64,000 nucleotides of DNA, from the NCBI RefSeq assembly GCF_000499845.2, contig NC_023758.2, positions 27,625,520 to 27,689,519 of the forward strand, given 5' to 3'. This DNA comes from Phaseolus vulgaris (taxonomy: Eukaryota > Streptophyta > Magnoliopsida > Fabales > Fabaceae). Positions 36,406 to 48,300 of the stretch are shown here, in pieces (within the stretch, counting starts at the first letter, position 1; each line of letters starts with the position of its first letter). Position numbers and translations under genes: made by a program. The notes under the pieces are model-generated. The model saw only the letters and a list, made by a program, of their open reading frames with translations. It did not search any database and was not told the DNA's origin.

Positions 36406-37435
36406 ATATTGCAAGTTTTGCTGCTGGTTACAGTATGAAAGAGGACCGGCCAGGTTTTGCATTTTAACTCCAATCATTTGTTGACCTTCAAATTTTAGAA
36501 GATGTAAAACGAGCAAATTGCCGAGCAGTTTCTTTTTTCTTTGGAACAGTTAGAATTGATGATATTTCGAGGTCATGCTTATTCAAGGTGGCATGTTTTA
36601 GTTGATATTGTGTGCATTATTGTTAACATCCAGTGGCTGATTGATCCTTCCATGTGATACATTGGCTTTGGCTTCAGTTTGATAAAATATCTGACTCCTG
36701 GATACATGTTGTAATAACGTTTTAATTACTCATAAAAACATATTAGCGTTTCAATTAACTTTGGTGTTCGCGTATTTCGACTGAAAAAGGCTATTTTTTT
36801 TTATATAATCATAAAGCAGAAACAAAATTTACATAATTAGGTTTAATGGACCAATATTTTTTTTCAATAAATAAATAAATAAATTCCAAAGTCAGTCTAT
36901 TTTTATAGTAAATAATAATGCATTCACTCTTATACAAAGTTAATTTGCGCCTTGTAGCAATGTATAGGAATAATTTGGATATTCATTATGAAGAGATACT
37001 TAAGCCAAATTAAATACTATTAAAAGCATTAGATAATGAAACAACTATATTTTTCACTAAGAAATAAAGCTAATCTGATGTACTGCAGGATTTTCCTTCA
37101 ACCATTATTTTTGGATTTACTATTCCCATCAGATACAAAATCCAAGGACAGTATTAAATGCCACATTTTGCCAATTTCTTGCCATGTAACGACTTACAAA
37201 GTGAAGTTATTATATTTTTAAATTATTCCTTTGCTTTTCAAATTTTACTATTTTCTCTGATAAGATTTTTGGTTGCAACTTCCATTTGATGACCCAAGAA
37301 AATATGAAGTTTTTAGTACTCATATAGCAATTTTAATCTCAATTTCATGAAAGCCAATAATTAAAAACAGTGAAATTACAAAATCACACTTAAAAAAATA
37401 AAACAGGGACATTGCACTGGATAGATATCATTACG
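36406..37435. other. Intergenic sequence after bL35m
   Basis: 3' UTR to about 36720, then AT-rich DNA. No gene or recognised element. Confidence 0.5.
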
Positions 37436-37437
37436 AA

Positions 37438-37648
37438 TCATCGTCTTTTGAGTAGACAATACAAAATTCTCTTAACGTGGATTTGTGCTACTCAACAATA
37501 ATTGGATCTTATGAAGTTACTTTTATATTTAATTCATATAAGTGATAAAATAGATTGATAGTAAAGTCCAAGTCTTGTTTGGATTTATTGGTGTAAGCAT
37601 TAATGATTGATCTCTTAAAATATCTTTTAAGATTGATGAAGTCACTAC
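37438..37648 (+). repeat. Copy A of a local repeat: empty transposon target site
   Basis: This stretch (CGTCTTTTGAGTAGACAATAC ... TTGATGAAGTCACTA) is about 90% like the sequence flanking the transposon at 38867-39628 once that element is removed. It therefore preserves the pre-insertion site. The intervening 1.2 kb (37650-38830) is AT-rich and without a gene. Confidence 0.85.
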
Positions 37649-38866
37649 AAACCTATATAGAAGAGAGATGAAATTGAATATATAATGTAAAAGTGTTCAT
37701 TTAATAAATAAAACTATATCTTTTTTTTTTCAAAGTCAAAGAGTTCACATTTCTCTTTTCATTATTCTTCTTTCACTTATATTTTCTTTAGATTAGAGAA
37801 TGAATTTTAAATAATTCAAAAGAAAAGTGTAAAACTAGATTGTTTAGATTAAAGTAAATAAACATCTATATTATCATTTTTCATTGTCTTTTCCATTTTC
37901 ATTACTCATCTTCTCAAAATTAAAATATTAAACTCATTGATTATCACAAACAAAATCATAATATCAGTTTTGAATAATTATAGTTTGGATTTTTTTTTCC
38001 TTCTTGAAAGTTATTTGGGATTTTTGTGTGTGTATGTTTATCTTAATCAAAGAATAAATTTTGTAGAGCACAAGAAATATTGAGATAAAGAAGTTAATAT
38101 TGTTCACTTTTACATTTTTTTATGTTAATTAAGTATGATTTTTGTATCTAAAAAAATTTGGCCAATATAAAAGTTATACATAATTTATATTAGTTTTAGC
38201 TTTCAATCAAGATAAAAACTAACATGAAGCAATGATATTTGGTAAAGATAAATATAATTAGGTATCAAAATTTCATTTTTTATTATCTTGTGGTGTTATG
38301 CTTGAGACTATAAAATCAAACTATCAAATCACTCTTAATTGATGGTAGGGACTTAATTGCAAAATATAAAAAAAAATTAGATATTGAATAAAATATTTTT
38401 TTTAATAGAGATTCAATTAAAAATAATCAAATTCATTAAAGAATAAAAACTTAATTATTATTTTTATTTTCCATGTAAAAACATATAAGCAATCACTACA
38501 CAAAATCAATTAAAAAAATATCAAAAATTTAATACTTAATATAAAAAATAATTAAAAATATTTTTTTTTAGATTTAAAATTTAGTTAAGTGTTTATGTCT
38601 TATAAGATGTTAAATTTTATAACATAAAAAAAGAAATAAAGAGTAAAAATATTATCAAAATCTAATTAAATGAAAAAAAATATAAGCATTGTTAGTATTC
38701 TTCTAGTTTATGTCTAATTTATTTTTTATAATTTTTAATTTTCCACTTGATTTAGAAAAATATATTCTTTTTCTATCATTCACTCAATTTCTTTCTTCTT
38801 TATGTAAGCATATATCCTTCAAGAAGAAATCTTCGTCTTTTGAGTAGACGATACAAAAATCTTTTA

Positions 38867-39628
38867 GGGTCTGTTTGTTTCCAGCAAAGAAGAACGCAAT
38901 TTTACTGTGCTAGAGAAAAGCGTGAAAAATAATGTAAAAAGCACGAAAATCTAAACAATATTTGCACTCTAAACTTTCTTCGCTCAACTGCGAAGAAAGT
39001 TGAATATATATATATATAATTAATTAGTTTTAATTTACTGTTTTATCCTTTATATTTTAAACAAATTATTATTATTTATATTTAAAATAGAATTATAAAT
39101 TAAATATAAAAAATATATTTAAAATTATATGAAAATAATTATTATAAAATAACATAATTAATCATATTATATATATAATAAATTATAAACATAAATAATA
39201 ATAACAATAAATATACTTTTTAAGTCTAAAAAAATAAATTTATATAATAATTATATTAATTTAAAAACTTTAAAATTTAAAATAATAATGTTATTTAATA
39301 TAAAAATAATTTTTTATCAAATATTTATAATAATAAATATTTAAATAACATTTTTAATACAAAATAATTATAATTTATAAATAAATAAATTAAATTAAAT
39401 TTTTAACAATTTTAAATGTAAGGGCAAATATGTAAAGTTACATTTTTATCAATTAAAAAAAATACAATTTCAATCATACCCATCACATCACTCACAAACT
39501 TTCATAAACTTTTTTCACACTTTTCACTTTATTTACCTTAATCTAAACATCCTAACTTTCTTTACACTTTCTCCTCAAAATATCTCAAATCCACTTCCTC
39601 ATTTCCACTCTTTAATCCAAACAAAGCA
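38867..39628. mobile_element. PIF/Harbinger-like (Tourist-type) non-autonomous element, 762 bp
   Basis: The element begins GGGTCTGTTTGTTT and ends ATCCAAACAAAGCA, with a shared TGTTTG core in the terminal repeats. It is flanked by TTA on both sides (38864-38866 and 39629-39631), the 3-bp target duplication made by PIF/Harbinger transposases. Copy A at 37438 has the same flanks with a single TTA and no insert, which fixes both ends. The interior is AT-rich with no transposase ORF. The terminal repeats are imperfect, so an hAT-like origin was considered, but the 3-bp duplication argues against it. Confidence 0.78.
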
Positions 39629-40108
39629 TTAATGTGGATTTGTGCTACTCAACAATATTTGGATCTTATGAAGAAACTTTTATATTTAATTCATGTAAGT
39701 GACAAAATAGATTGATAGTAAAGTCCAAGTCTTGTTGGAATATATTGGTGTAAACATTAATGATTGATCTCTTAAAATATCTTTTTCGATTGATGAAGTC
39801 ACTAAATTCTTCAATCTCTTCAAATATTCTTTAGCACAAGAAATTGTAAATTTTAATTTTTTAATCCAAACAAAGCATTAATGTGGATTTGTGCTACTCA
39901 ATAATATTTGGATCTTATGAAAAAAAAATTATATTTAATTCATGTAAGTGACATAATAGATTGATAGTAAAGTCCAAGTCTTGTTGGAATATATTGGTGT
40001 AAGCATTAATGATTGATCTCTTAAAATATTTTTTTCAATTGATGAAGTCACTAAATTCTTCAATCTCTTCAAATATTTTTTAGCACAAGAAATTGTAAAT
40101 TTTAATTT
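39611..40108 (+). repeat. 249-bp tandem duplication that includes the transposon's end
   Basis: Unit 1 starts at about 39611 (TTTAATCCAAACAAAGCATT) and unit 2 at about 39860, offset 249 bp, and each ends AAATTGTAAATTTTAATTTT. Both units carry the last 18 bp of the Harbinger-like element followed by host sequence. The duplication must therefore have happened after the insertion. The units are about 95% identical by eye. Confidence 0.88.
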
Positions 40109-40109
40109 T

Positions 40110-41296
40110 GAAAATTTACGTCCTACTGAAGCTATAGTAACACGAATAATTGAAATATTTATAAGTTATCTCTACTTCTTGAAGATACTTTACCTTCTCT
40201 ACAATATTTAATATTTCAAGTTACATTTTACTTATATATATATATATTAAATTACTTCAGAATGCAGTTTTTAATTTTCATAATGGTTAAAAAAAGTTAA
40301 AGCTCCGTTTTACAACTTGAAGATGGAAGTTCATTAAATAGGTTCATCCATAAAAGTTTTAAGAGAGAAAAAAGGTAAATTATCCTTGCACCTCCATACT
40401 TTTCCAATGTATTTTCATATTTTTTTTAATTCGGAATGCATTTTCATAATTTTTTTAATTCGGACAATACCCTTCTAAATAAGGAGTAAAGTATAATATC
40501 TTCTTCATTTTCAAGTGATGATAATTACTTGTGATGGTTGCTTGGAGTGACTAGTGCGTTGGTGATTGAGATAAGTTTTATAGTGTTTTTTTACTAGTGG
40601 TAGTTGTGTTTTCGTTCGCTTATTGTTTTTTTTTTCTTCATTTTTTAGAAGTCACAAAACTAAAAATTGTAAAGTAGTTAGTTTGAAAAATGGAATACAC
40701 AACTCAAAAATAATTTATCTTTACATTGAAAAACATCAAATACAACGAATATTCTCTCAAACGTTGTGGCAGGAAAAGAATAAAAGTGATGCGACTGGAA
40801 GGGAGGTATGAAAGTACAATTGAAGTTATTTAAAAATATAAAGTTATGCTTTATTTAAATTTTTTAAAAAGGTTTAAACTGAATTTTCATAATTAATATG
40901 GAGGTGGAGGAAAAAATTGTCAAGAAAAAATGAGATTAGCAACTTCCTCGAGACGATTTAAAGACTTTTGTCATGTTTCAAAATTTTAAAATGGTGTTCA
41001 GAGGAGGATAAGGATACTATTTCTTTTCATTTAAACTTAAGGATGTTATGAATTTGATTTTAAGATTAAGACCATTTTAGCCTAGATTTTATGATCAAAA
41101 GTTTAATAAACTTCTCTGCATAATACATCTCTTCTTCCAAACATATTTTTTTACAAAACTTAAAGAACTTAGTATGGCTTCCAATATAATATTACAAGAA
41201 ATGGTGCTTATGTTCTCACTCTTCGTGTGTAGCAATAAGGTATGCAATGGAAGGTATGGCATTTCAAGGAATGTCCTGAAATCGCAGCTGGGACTT
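40110..41296. other. AT-rich intergenic sequence downstream of the PLGG1-like gene
   Basis: No gene seen. It probably contains part of the 3' flank of the minus-strand PLGG1-like gene. Confidence 0.4.
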
Positions 41297-41323
41297 AATA
41301 TGGTAGAGATTATGACAGAGGTG
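41297..41323. repeat. 27-bp exact copy of PLGG1-like exon 5 in its 3' flank
   Basis: These 27 bases are identical to 42168-42194 inside exon 5 (coding for TSVIISTIF) and lie ten bases beyond the stop codon of the same gene. The match ends abruptly on both sides, so it is a fragment and not a duplicated exon. Confidence 0.8.
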
Positions 41324-41332
41324 TCCACAATT

Positions 41333-44300
41333 TCAGCCGATTACTGCAAGCAAACTTTGTCTGACTGCTGGAATTGAGCAAAGTATAGATCCAAATATAC
41401 CATTCAGAGCATAAGCAATGGCACAAAATGGAAGAGCCTCAGGTTCCTTGGCAGATAAAGCTGCTGTTCCAAGCCCATGAGAACTGCATATATTGATCCA
41501 AGAGCAAGAAATATATAAGCATATATGCTTCAAGAAGAAAATAGTTTAATCTACCTTAATGGCTTTTTTCTAAAGTAATCAGATTTTTCCATGTCCAAAC
41601 TACTACTAAGCTAAATTAGGCACAGTGCACATTCAAAAGCACTGTTTAAAGACTATTGCTTATGATGGTAATTGAAGATTGGTCTGCACTCTGCAGACAT
41701 CATGGTTTCTTAGTCAAATGAAGTATCTATGAATTACAAAATATACCTTGACGCGGTTGCTATGCCACGAGCAATTGGGTCACGAAGACGGAGTTTATCA
41801 AGTGTTGATTGCGCAAAATTTGCACCAACTAAACCAGTCACTACAACTGCAGCTGCTGTGATTGATGCATTGGCACCTGCAGACATGGCAAAATTTCGAA
41901 GATGAAATCGCTTCTGCTTCAAGAGGAGGCATGGTAACAAACTAGGATTTCGTAACCTTTTTACATTTATTGAATTAAATCCAATTTAGATTCACTGTAT
42001 ACATAATGATTGTGACAAGTGACCATGCATAACATGATGTTTTACCTTCAAAAAGAGACACAATGCTGAGAGCCAACGCCACTGTTATACATCTGGGTAG
42101 AATGGATACAGTTAGGGATGGTTCTAAAGCAACTAGACGTCCAACAAGGGCAGTTGAATACAATGAGAATATGGTAGAGATTATGACAGAGGTGAAAATC
42201 TCAGCTGCATGCCTCTTTACAAGCTGAACACAGTAGATAAATCATTAGTCAATGCTTTAATGGATTTTAGCCATTGTTAATTATATGGATGGAGAAGACA
42301 ATGAAGACTTTGGCTACATGAGCTTATCTGAATATATATTTGTTCAATTCAAGTAAGATCAAACTCTATAAAGTCATTTGCAAATAACTATCCTGTTCTC
42401 CTTATAAAGGTGTTTTCTAATTTGGCAAGAGGAAAAAAAGAAACAGATTAAAGAAATAACAAAAAAGAACAGTAAAAGTGGACGAGCATGCAACACAATT
42501 GATTATGCTATACACATAATTGACTATATTGCTAAAATAATAGGTGTTCTGAAGTGTTTTTTGTATACATAATCGAATACAGGACACCCATAATTAATTA
42601 TGGGACACCACTATCGATTATAACTTTTTCTTTTATTATTTTTTGTTTTTTCTATTATTATCTTATTTTTTACTACCTTTCAATTCATTTCTTTTTATCA
42701 TTTTCTAGTCCTTCACTTTCACACCATCCAAGCAGTAGTGATCATTAGAAATCTAGATGGTTACCTTTCTTTGTTTGAACATAGAGAAGGCAAATGAGAG
42801 AATAACAGATCCCAAAAATCCCATTAGAATGTCACCGGCACCAGGATTGGATGATGAGTTTGTAAGGTAATATCCTGTGAGTGTCAAAAGAAGAATCAGC
42901 AAAATTATATCAAAGCTAAGTCATAGATGTTAGTGTCTATAGATAAATTAGCCCTAGACTTAGTGCTACACTTCTACATTAATGTTGTTACGAGACCATA
43001 AATCAAATCAAATAGTGTGATCTTAGCTCAAGAGTAACTGTCAGTTATTTTCTTATAACTCATTGTCATACTAAAATTTAATTAATGATTAATCACATTT
43101 GAACTTAACATGGGGAGTGGGAAAAGGCTTTAAATGCTTACAGTAACTCATAAGATGTCTGTAGTCAAAATAGAAATTTCTATTTCCTAGTTAAAGTAGG
43201 CCATCAAAGAACAACTTAGTGCTCATTTGGTTTACCAGTGCAAATGCTCCAAACTATGTTTGAGCAAAAAGAAGACTTTTTCTTCGAGAAATCTTGCATC
43301 ATAAAACTCAAATTTAACTTTTGCAGAAATTTGTATCCAAAACAAATAGGCCCTTATACAATATAGAGTTGAATATTAACTTTAACTAAATTTGCACCTA
43401 AAACAGCATCAAGCCCTGACTTAGAAAGAAACCCCAATGCAATTGCTGCTAGCTCTGCAGATGCTGCACAAAAAATTATTGGGTGGAAGACCTTCTTCAA
43501 GCCTGATGGCAATCTGAAAACAAAGGGAGGGGATAAGAAAAGGCATAGCTACAGTTAGTTCTAATAAAATCCAAATACAATGTTCCATGACAGTATCACA
43601 TTTTTTCTCCATCTAAATCATAAACAAAGAAAGAAAAAGTAACTGCCCCCAGAACCAGCCATGTAAAGAGTTCAATGTATATGCAGTAATGAAAATGAAC
43701 CTTTACCCTGAACCAATCATGTAGCCTAAAACTGTAGACGCAAGCAAGAATGGAAGATATGTTCTGGCTCTTGTCCCCAATGCTGTTGGAAAAACCAATG
43801 AAGCAGCAAAGGATATAAGGAGAACCCCAGTCCATGCCCACACTTCAATGGAAGAAAATGGAGATGGCCTCTCCATAGGCTCAGCATCGATCAATTCTGT
43901 CTTCACAGCTTTCCTCACACCTATAGCTGTCAAACCAGTTACACAAAGTGTAGCTAGCCATCCTCCAACTGCAAAAGTTCAACAAGTCTCAACTCTCATA
44001 ATGAAATTGTAACATTTAGACTCTATTTACATAAACTTCTCCGTAAAAAATTATAGGTGAAAACATTAAGAAGACAAAGTGAATTGTGTTCAGAATCAAC
44101 TTCTGCAATTAACTTATTTTCCATCTATCCTCGGTACTTATGAGAAATTTATCCAAATAAGATCTTAATTACACATACACACAGACACCGTCATCGTTAC
44201 AAGAATGCTTGAAACATCATCATCATTGTTCACCATCATGATCATTCGAATAAGAGCTTGTCCAGTAATCTATACCTACAATAAGGCATATTTTGATTGC

Positions 44301-44705
44301 CGAAGAAGCGGGAATATCTTTAAGAGAAAGGGGAAGCACAACCAAATAGGGAACATAGAACAGAGGGAGCCATCTATGAATGAAAATAATTCCCGGTTCA
44401 AAGAACTTCTCGAAGGCCACAGCAGCAGAGGGCACCGCATAATCAAGAATGATCAGAACAGAGAAAATACAGAACATCCCAAACAAGGCGCTAGGGAACT
44501 CGATTGAAGCTGCTGCAAAGGCTTTCTTCAAGAGAAAATCAATAGCCAGAATGAGGCCAAGGGAAACAACCCAATGTAGCACCCCAAACACTCGAAGACG
44601 CAAAGTTTGGGTGACGGACTCAGTGGAAGTGGAAGTGCCCCCTGTTTGGGATTGGAGTAGCTCTGTGCAAAGTTCTTCACTTTTGCAACTTTCTGGGGTA
44701 CCCAT
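41333..44705 (-). CDS. PLGG1: PLGG1-type glycolate/glycerate transporter paralogue (LrgA/LrgB), 7 exons
   Basis: Minus-strand exons 44705-44276, 43968-43707, 43513-43398, 42874-42765, 42223-42046, 41876-41747 and 41483-41333 join in frame to 458 residues. The N-terminal half is LrgA-like (FPSALFGMFCIFSVLI, RWLPLFYVPYLVVLPL). The C-terminal half is LrgB-like (DPGAGDILM-type loop here NPGAGDILMGFLGS, LEPSLTVSILPRCITVALAL, HGLGTAALSAKEPEA). Both halves are strongly hydrophobic with about a dozen membrane segments. Arabidopsis PLGG1 exchanges glycolate and glycerate across the plastid inner envelope in photorespiration. This protein lacks an obvious transit peptide: only about 40 rather acidic residues (MGTPESCKSEELCTE) precede the first membrane segment, and an in-frame TAG sits 4-6 bases before the ATG. 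A missed upstream exon is possible because a TTAG acceptor-like site adjoins the ATG. Confidence 0.9.
43218..43355. mobile_element. Candidate MITE in PLGG1-like intron 3
   Basis: The ends GTGCTCATTTGGTTTACC and ATCCAAAACAAATAGGCC are roughly inverted and similar to the 'GGGTCTGTTTG' family ends. No clear target duplication was found. Weak call. Confidence 0.3.
44020..44162. mobile_element. Candidate MITE in PLGG1-like intron 1
   Basis: It starts near CTATTTACATAAACTTCTCC and ends AGAAATTTATCCAAATAAG; inverted, these give GGATAAATTT/ATAAACTTCT. It shares its ends with the candidate at 33214-33455. Confidence 0.4.
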
Positions 44706-45353
44706 TTGCTAACAACCATAAATTGAACACAATACCTCGAATTGATTGTGCAAACTGCGGAGGAATCGTTATCTTATAAGTGGTGATCGAATACAGAAAA
44801 AGACAAAATACAGAGTGCAAATTCCACACGTCGGTTTTAGAATTGGACGTCTCGAAACAATTTGCATATGATGTTAAATTAATATTCTGAGTTTTAACAC
44901 AATAAATTACTCCCAACTAATTTTCAACGCATGAAAATATTCATGGGATCAACAACAGATCCAGATATTTTCCTTTCATTATAAAAGACTGAGTTAATCT
45001 CATCCTATCTCATATGTCACGTGATGTTAGGACCCTTTTTTTTCAAAAGCAATGTAATCATTCCATTCTTCTTTCATGAGTCTGACTATAGGTTGAACAT
45101 AGAATATACCAATTACTGGTAAGAGAAAAAAAAATCAGTACGCAAGTATATTTTATTAGGAGATATGCATGGTTGAAATTTTTGATGTGATATCATGACA
45201 TAATGTTCTTCAATACTTTACTAGCTCTCATGAATGGTTAGACAAGTATGAATTACATTCACTCAACAAATTATATGTTCAGATTATCCACTATCCAAAA
45301 TTTTCCTCGGTAATTTTCAGTGTAACAATTGACGCGAGTCTTGAGCAAATGCA
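44706..45353. other. Intergenic region between the 4CL-like and PLGG1-like genes
   Basis: Both genes point left, so this 648-bp stretch holds the 3' UTR of the 4CL-like gene and the promoter and leader of the PLGG1-like gene. No further ORF is supported. Confidence 0.5.
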
Positions 45354-48300
45354 TTATAGTTTAGAAGTCAAGCAATTCCGCAGTTGCTTTCTTAGGATCT
45401 TCCCGGTTGCAGACCTTGGTATGTGGTTGGTGAAGAACACTTTCCTAATCTTCTTATATGGAGCAACCTGCCACAAAACAGTTACAAATGGGACAAAGTC
45501 TTAGTAGCCAACAGTAACATAGCATAACATAATTCAAATAGTAGAAACTAGGCTGTTATTTTATATTGTCGTCAAATCACAAACCCAAATGTATGGTAAG
45601 TTTGGTGATCCTTACGATTACAATCTTAAAATTTTTGACAATGTAAAACCATTTTACATTATCAGTGCATGACCATTAAACTCTAAAAATAGTGGCTAGC
45701 TGATGTAACACCTTGACCATGATCATAAATGTGAAACATTCCTATAGACACTATTGTATTGATTCAAGAGAAAATGTGAACTGAAATATCATAGATAGCA
45801 CTTAAAAGTCTGCCTTATCAAGACGAACCTGCTCAGCAACATAATCCATAACATGCTTTGGAGACAGCACACTTCCAACCTTCTTTACTACAAATGCCAC
45901 TGGCATCTCACCAGTTTCTTCATCCATAGCACTGAAGTGGAAAATGATGCAATACTTCAGGGTATATTTTAAGGGCCAGAGAAGAACATTTAGAGTATGA
46001 TGACTAATATGTACATGCAGTAGCATACGAAGATATTTTGATCTTTTAAAAAACACATGCAGGGGGAAGAAGTGAGCTATGAAACAAGGATACTTCTCTT
46101 GCTTAAGGTGCTGGAATGTCAGACATGTTTCTCCTTCCAGAAGCTTATGCAACATCTGTCTGACATTCATCATTTGGTATCTATTTAAAAAATATTTTTC
46201 ATGCTGGCAATTCTATTTCAGACTTCACACACTAGAGTCAAAATGAACAGTTGGACACTAGTATTAAAAAAAATATACTTTTATCTAAAATATTCAGAAA
46301 TATTAGTTTAAATGTAATACAAAATATTTAAAAAAAAAACATGTTTAGGCTCATTATTATAAGATGAATATACAAGAATATGTACATATATAAGTCTTAA
46401 TTATCATTTTAGACCTTTTGCTATATCCAGTGTGTGTTTCATGGAGTTCATACTTACCCTATAACAGCAACATCAACTATTTCAGGATGCAAAATTAACA
46501 CAGCTTCTAAATCAGCAGGAGCAATCTGTAACAGATCATAAGCCACATGTAAGAATATAAACAAACAACACAAAAATTGTAATTTAGAAATTAAAAAAAA
46601 ATCCTCCCTATGATTGAAAATTGTGCAATATAGACAATTGTTTGGGGAAAATACAATGCTACCGCCCAAAAAGTAAAGTTTCTAAAACTGGCATCTCAAC
46701 TATACAACAAGGTTTGCAGTTTCTTCTGAGAATATATATCAAAATCCAACAATTTCCCAGTCAATATTTTTATTTTTTTACTACATACTTTATGTCATTC
46801 TAAGCTGATCTATATTATATTTAAGAAACCCAATAAGCATTTCATGTGTTCCTCTGAACCAAAGGTGCACTATATCCACACAGTGTGCATTGTTGTCAAC
46901 TTCTGAATGTATTGTATTTATTTATTTATTGTCCAAGGGAGATCCCAACCCATCAGGAAGGGGCAGGGATGGGTTTTGAACATTCAGACGCAAAATCTGC
47001 TTGTCCTACAATCGAACCAACTAAGCTGTCTCAAGGGAAAAGTTACATATTTGTATGGAAGCAAGAGAAAAGGCTGTTATTTATTAAGGATTTTTTTTTT
47101 GCTTTCTGTTTAAATTAAAATTAGATACCTGAAAGCCCTTGTATTTGATGATATCTTTCAATCGGTCAGCTATGTATACGTATCCATCATCATCAAAATA
47201 AACAACATCTCCAGTATGTAGCCAACCATCTCTATCTATTGTTGACATTGTAGCTTCTTCATTATTCAAGTACCCTGAGAAAATTTCAAATTAACGTATT
47301 TCAATTGAAATATCAATAAAATAGGCAAAGAAAAAGGTATTAGCAGATAGGCTTGACTTGATTAGATTTAGGAACAACAAAGGAACAGACAAGAAAACAC
47401 CTCTAACATTGGAAAATCACAAACAAGAAGTCACAACGACAATTTTTACCAGAGAAGAACTTTTACCTAATCTAAACAAACAAAAAACTTTAGGTAACAT
47501 TTTAGTGGCAAAGACATGACAATTTTTAACTGAAAAAGCAACAATGGCAGCAACTTCTTATTGTAAACATTAAAACAAGCGATTTAAAATGTGTGTTTGG
47601 TTCCAAGTTATTTTGAAGAAATAACCACTTATTTTCATAATTTTTCAATAAATCTTATTGAAAAATAAGCAATTATTTCAGAGTAATAAATTGTTCCCAA
47701 ACACACCAATAAATATAGAACTTATTTTTCCTCCATGATGATATAGAGCTATTCCTGTTTCAAAAGTAGATACTTTTGTACCTAATTGTATAAAGGTAGG
47801 CACATATTTATGACTATCTACATCACCTAAATTATCAATTGGCTTGAAAAAATCGTCTTTTAGTTGCTCCACGCCACCTACTGAAAAACTTAGGGGAGTT
47901 CCTATATCAATCACTTCCATTCCTCTCATTAGACCATATGTAGCACTCAATCTCAGTTACAGCTCTAACTCAATTATTTCCTAATAATTGTTCTACTTGA
48001 CAAGTCATGTTAATTTGTTGACCAACAGCATCTCGACCCTTAACTACAAGACTGTTAATTTGTTACAAACACTAACAGATAAGCTTATAATATCATTCAC
48101 TAGAAGAACAATAAACTTAAATGGAGCTTCAGAGCCTTGTCAAATATTTTATACACGGTAAAATCGGAATTTTTTCTATTTCATTTCAATTAAGGAAAAC
48201 AGAGTTTTACCCGTCATAACTGAAGACCCTCTCAACCAAAGCTCACCACTGCTGCCAGGAGGCAAAAATGCACCAGTATTCCAGTCTACCACTTTTGCCT

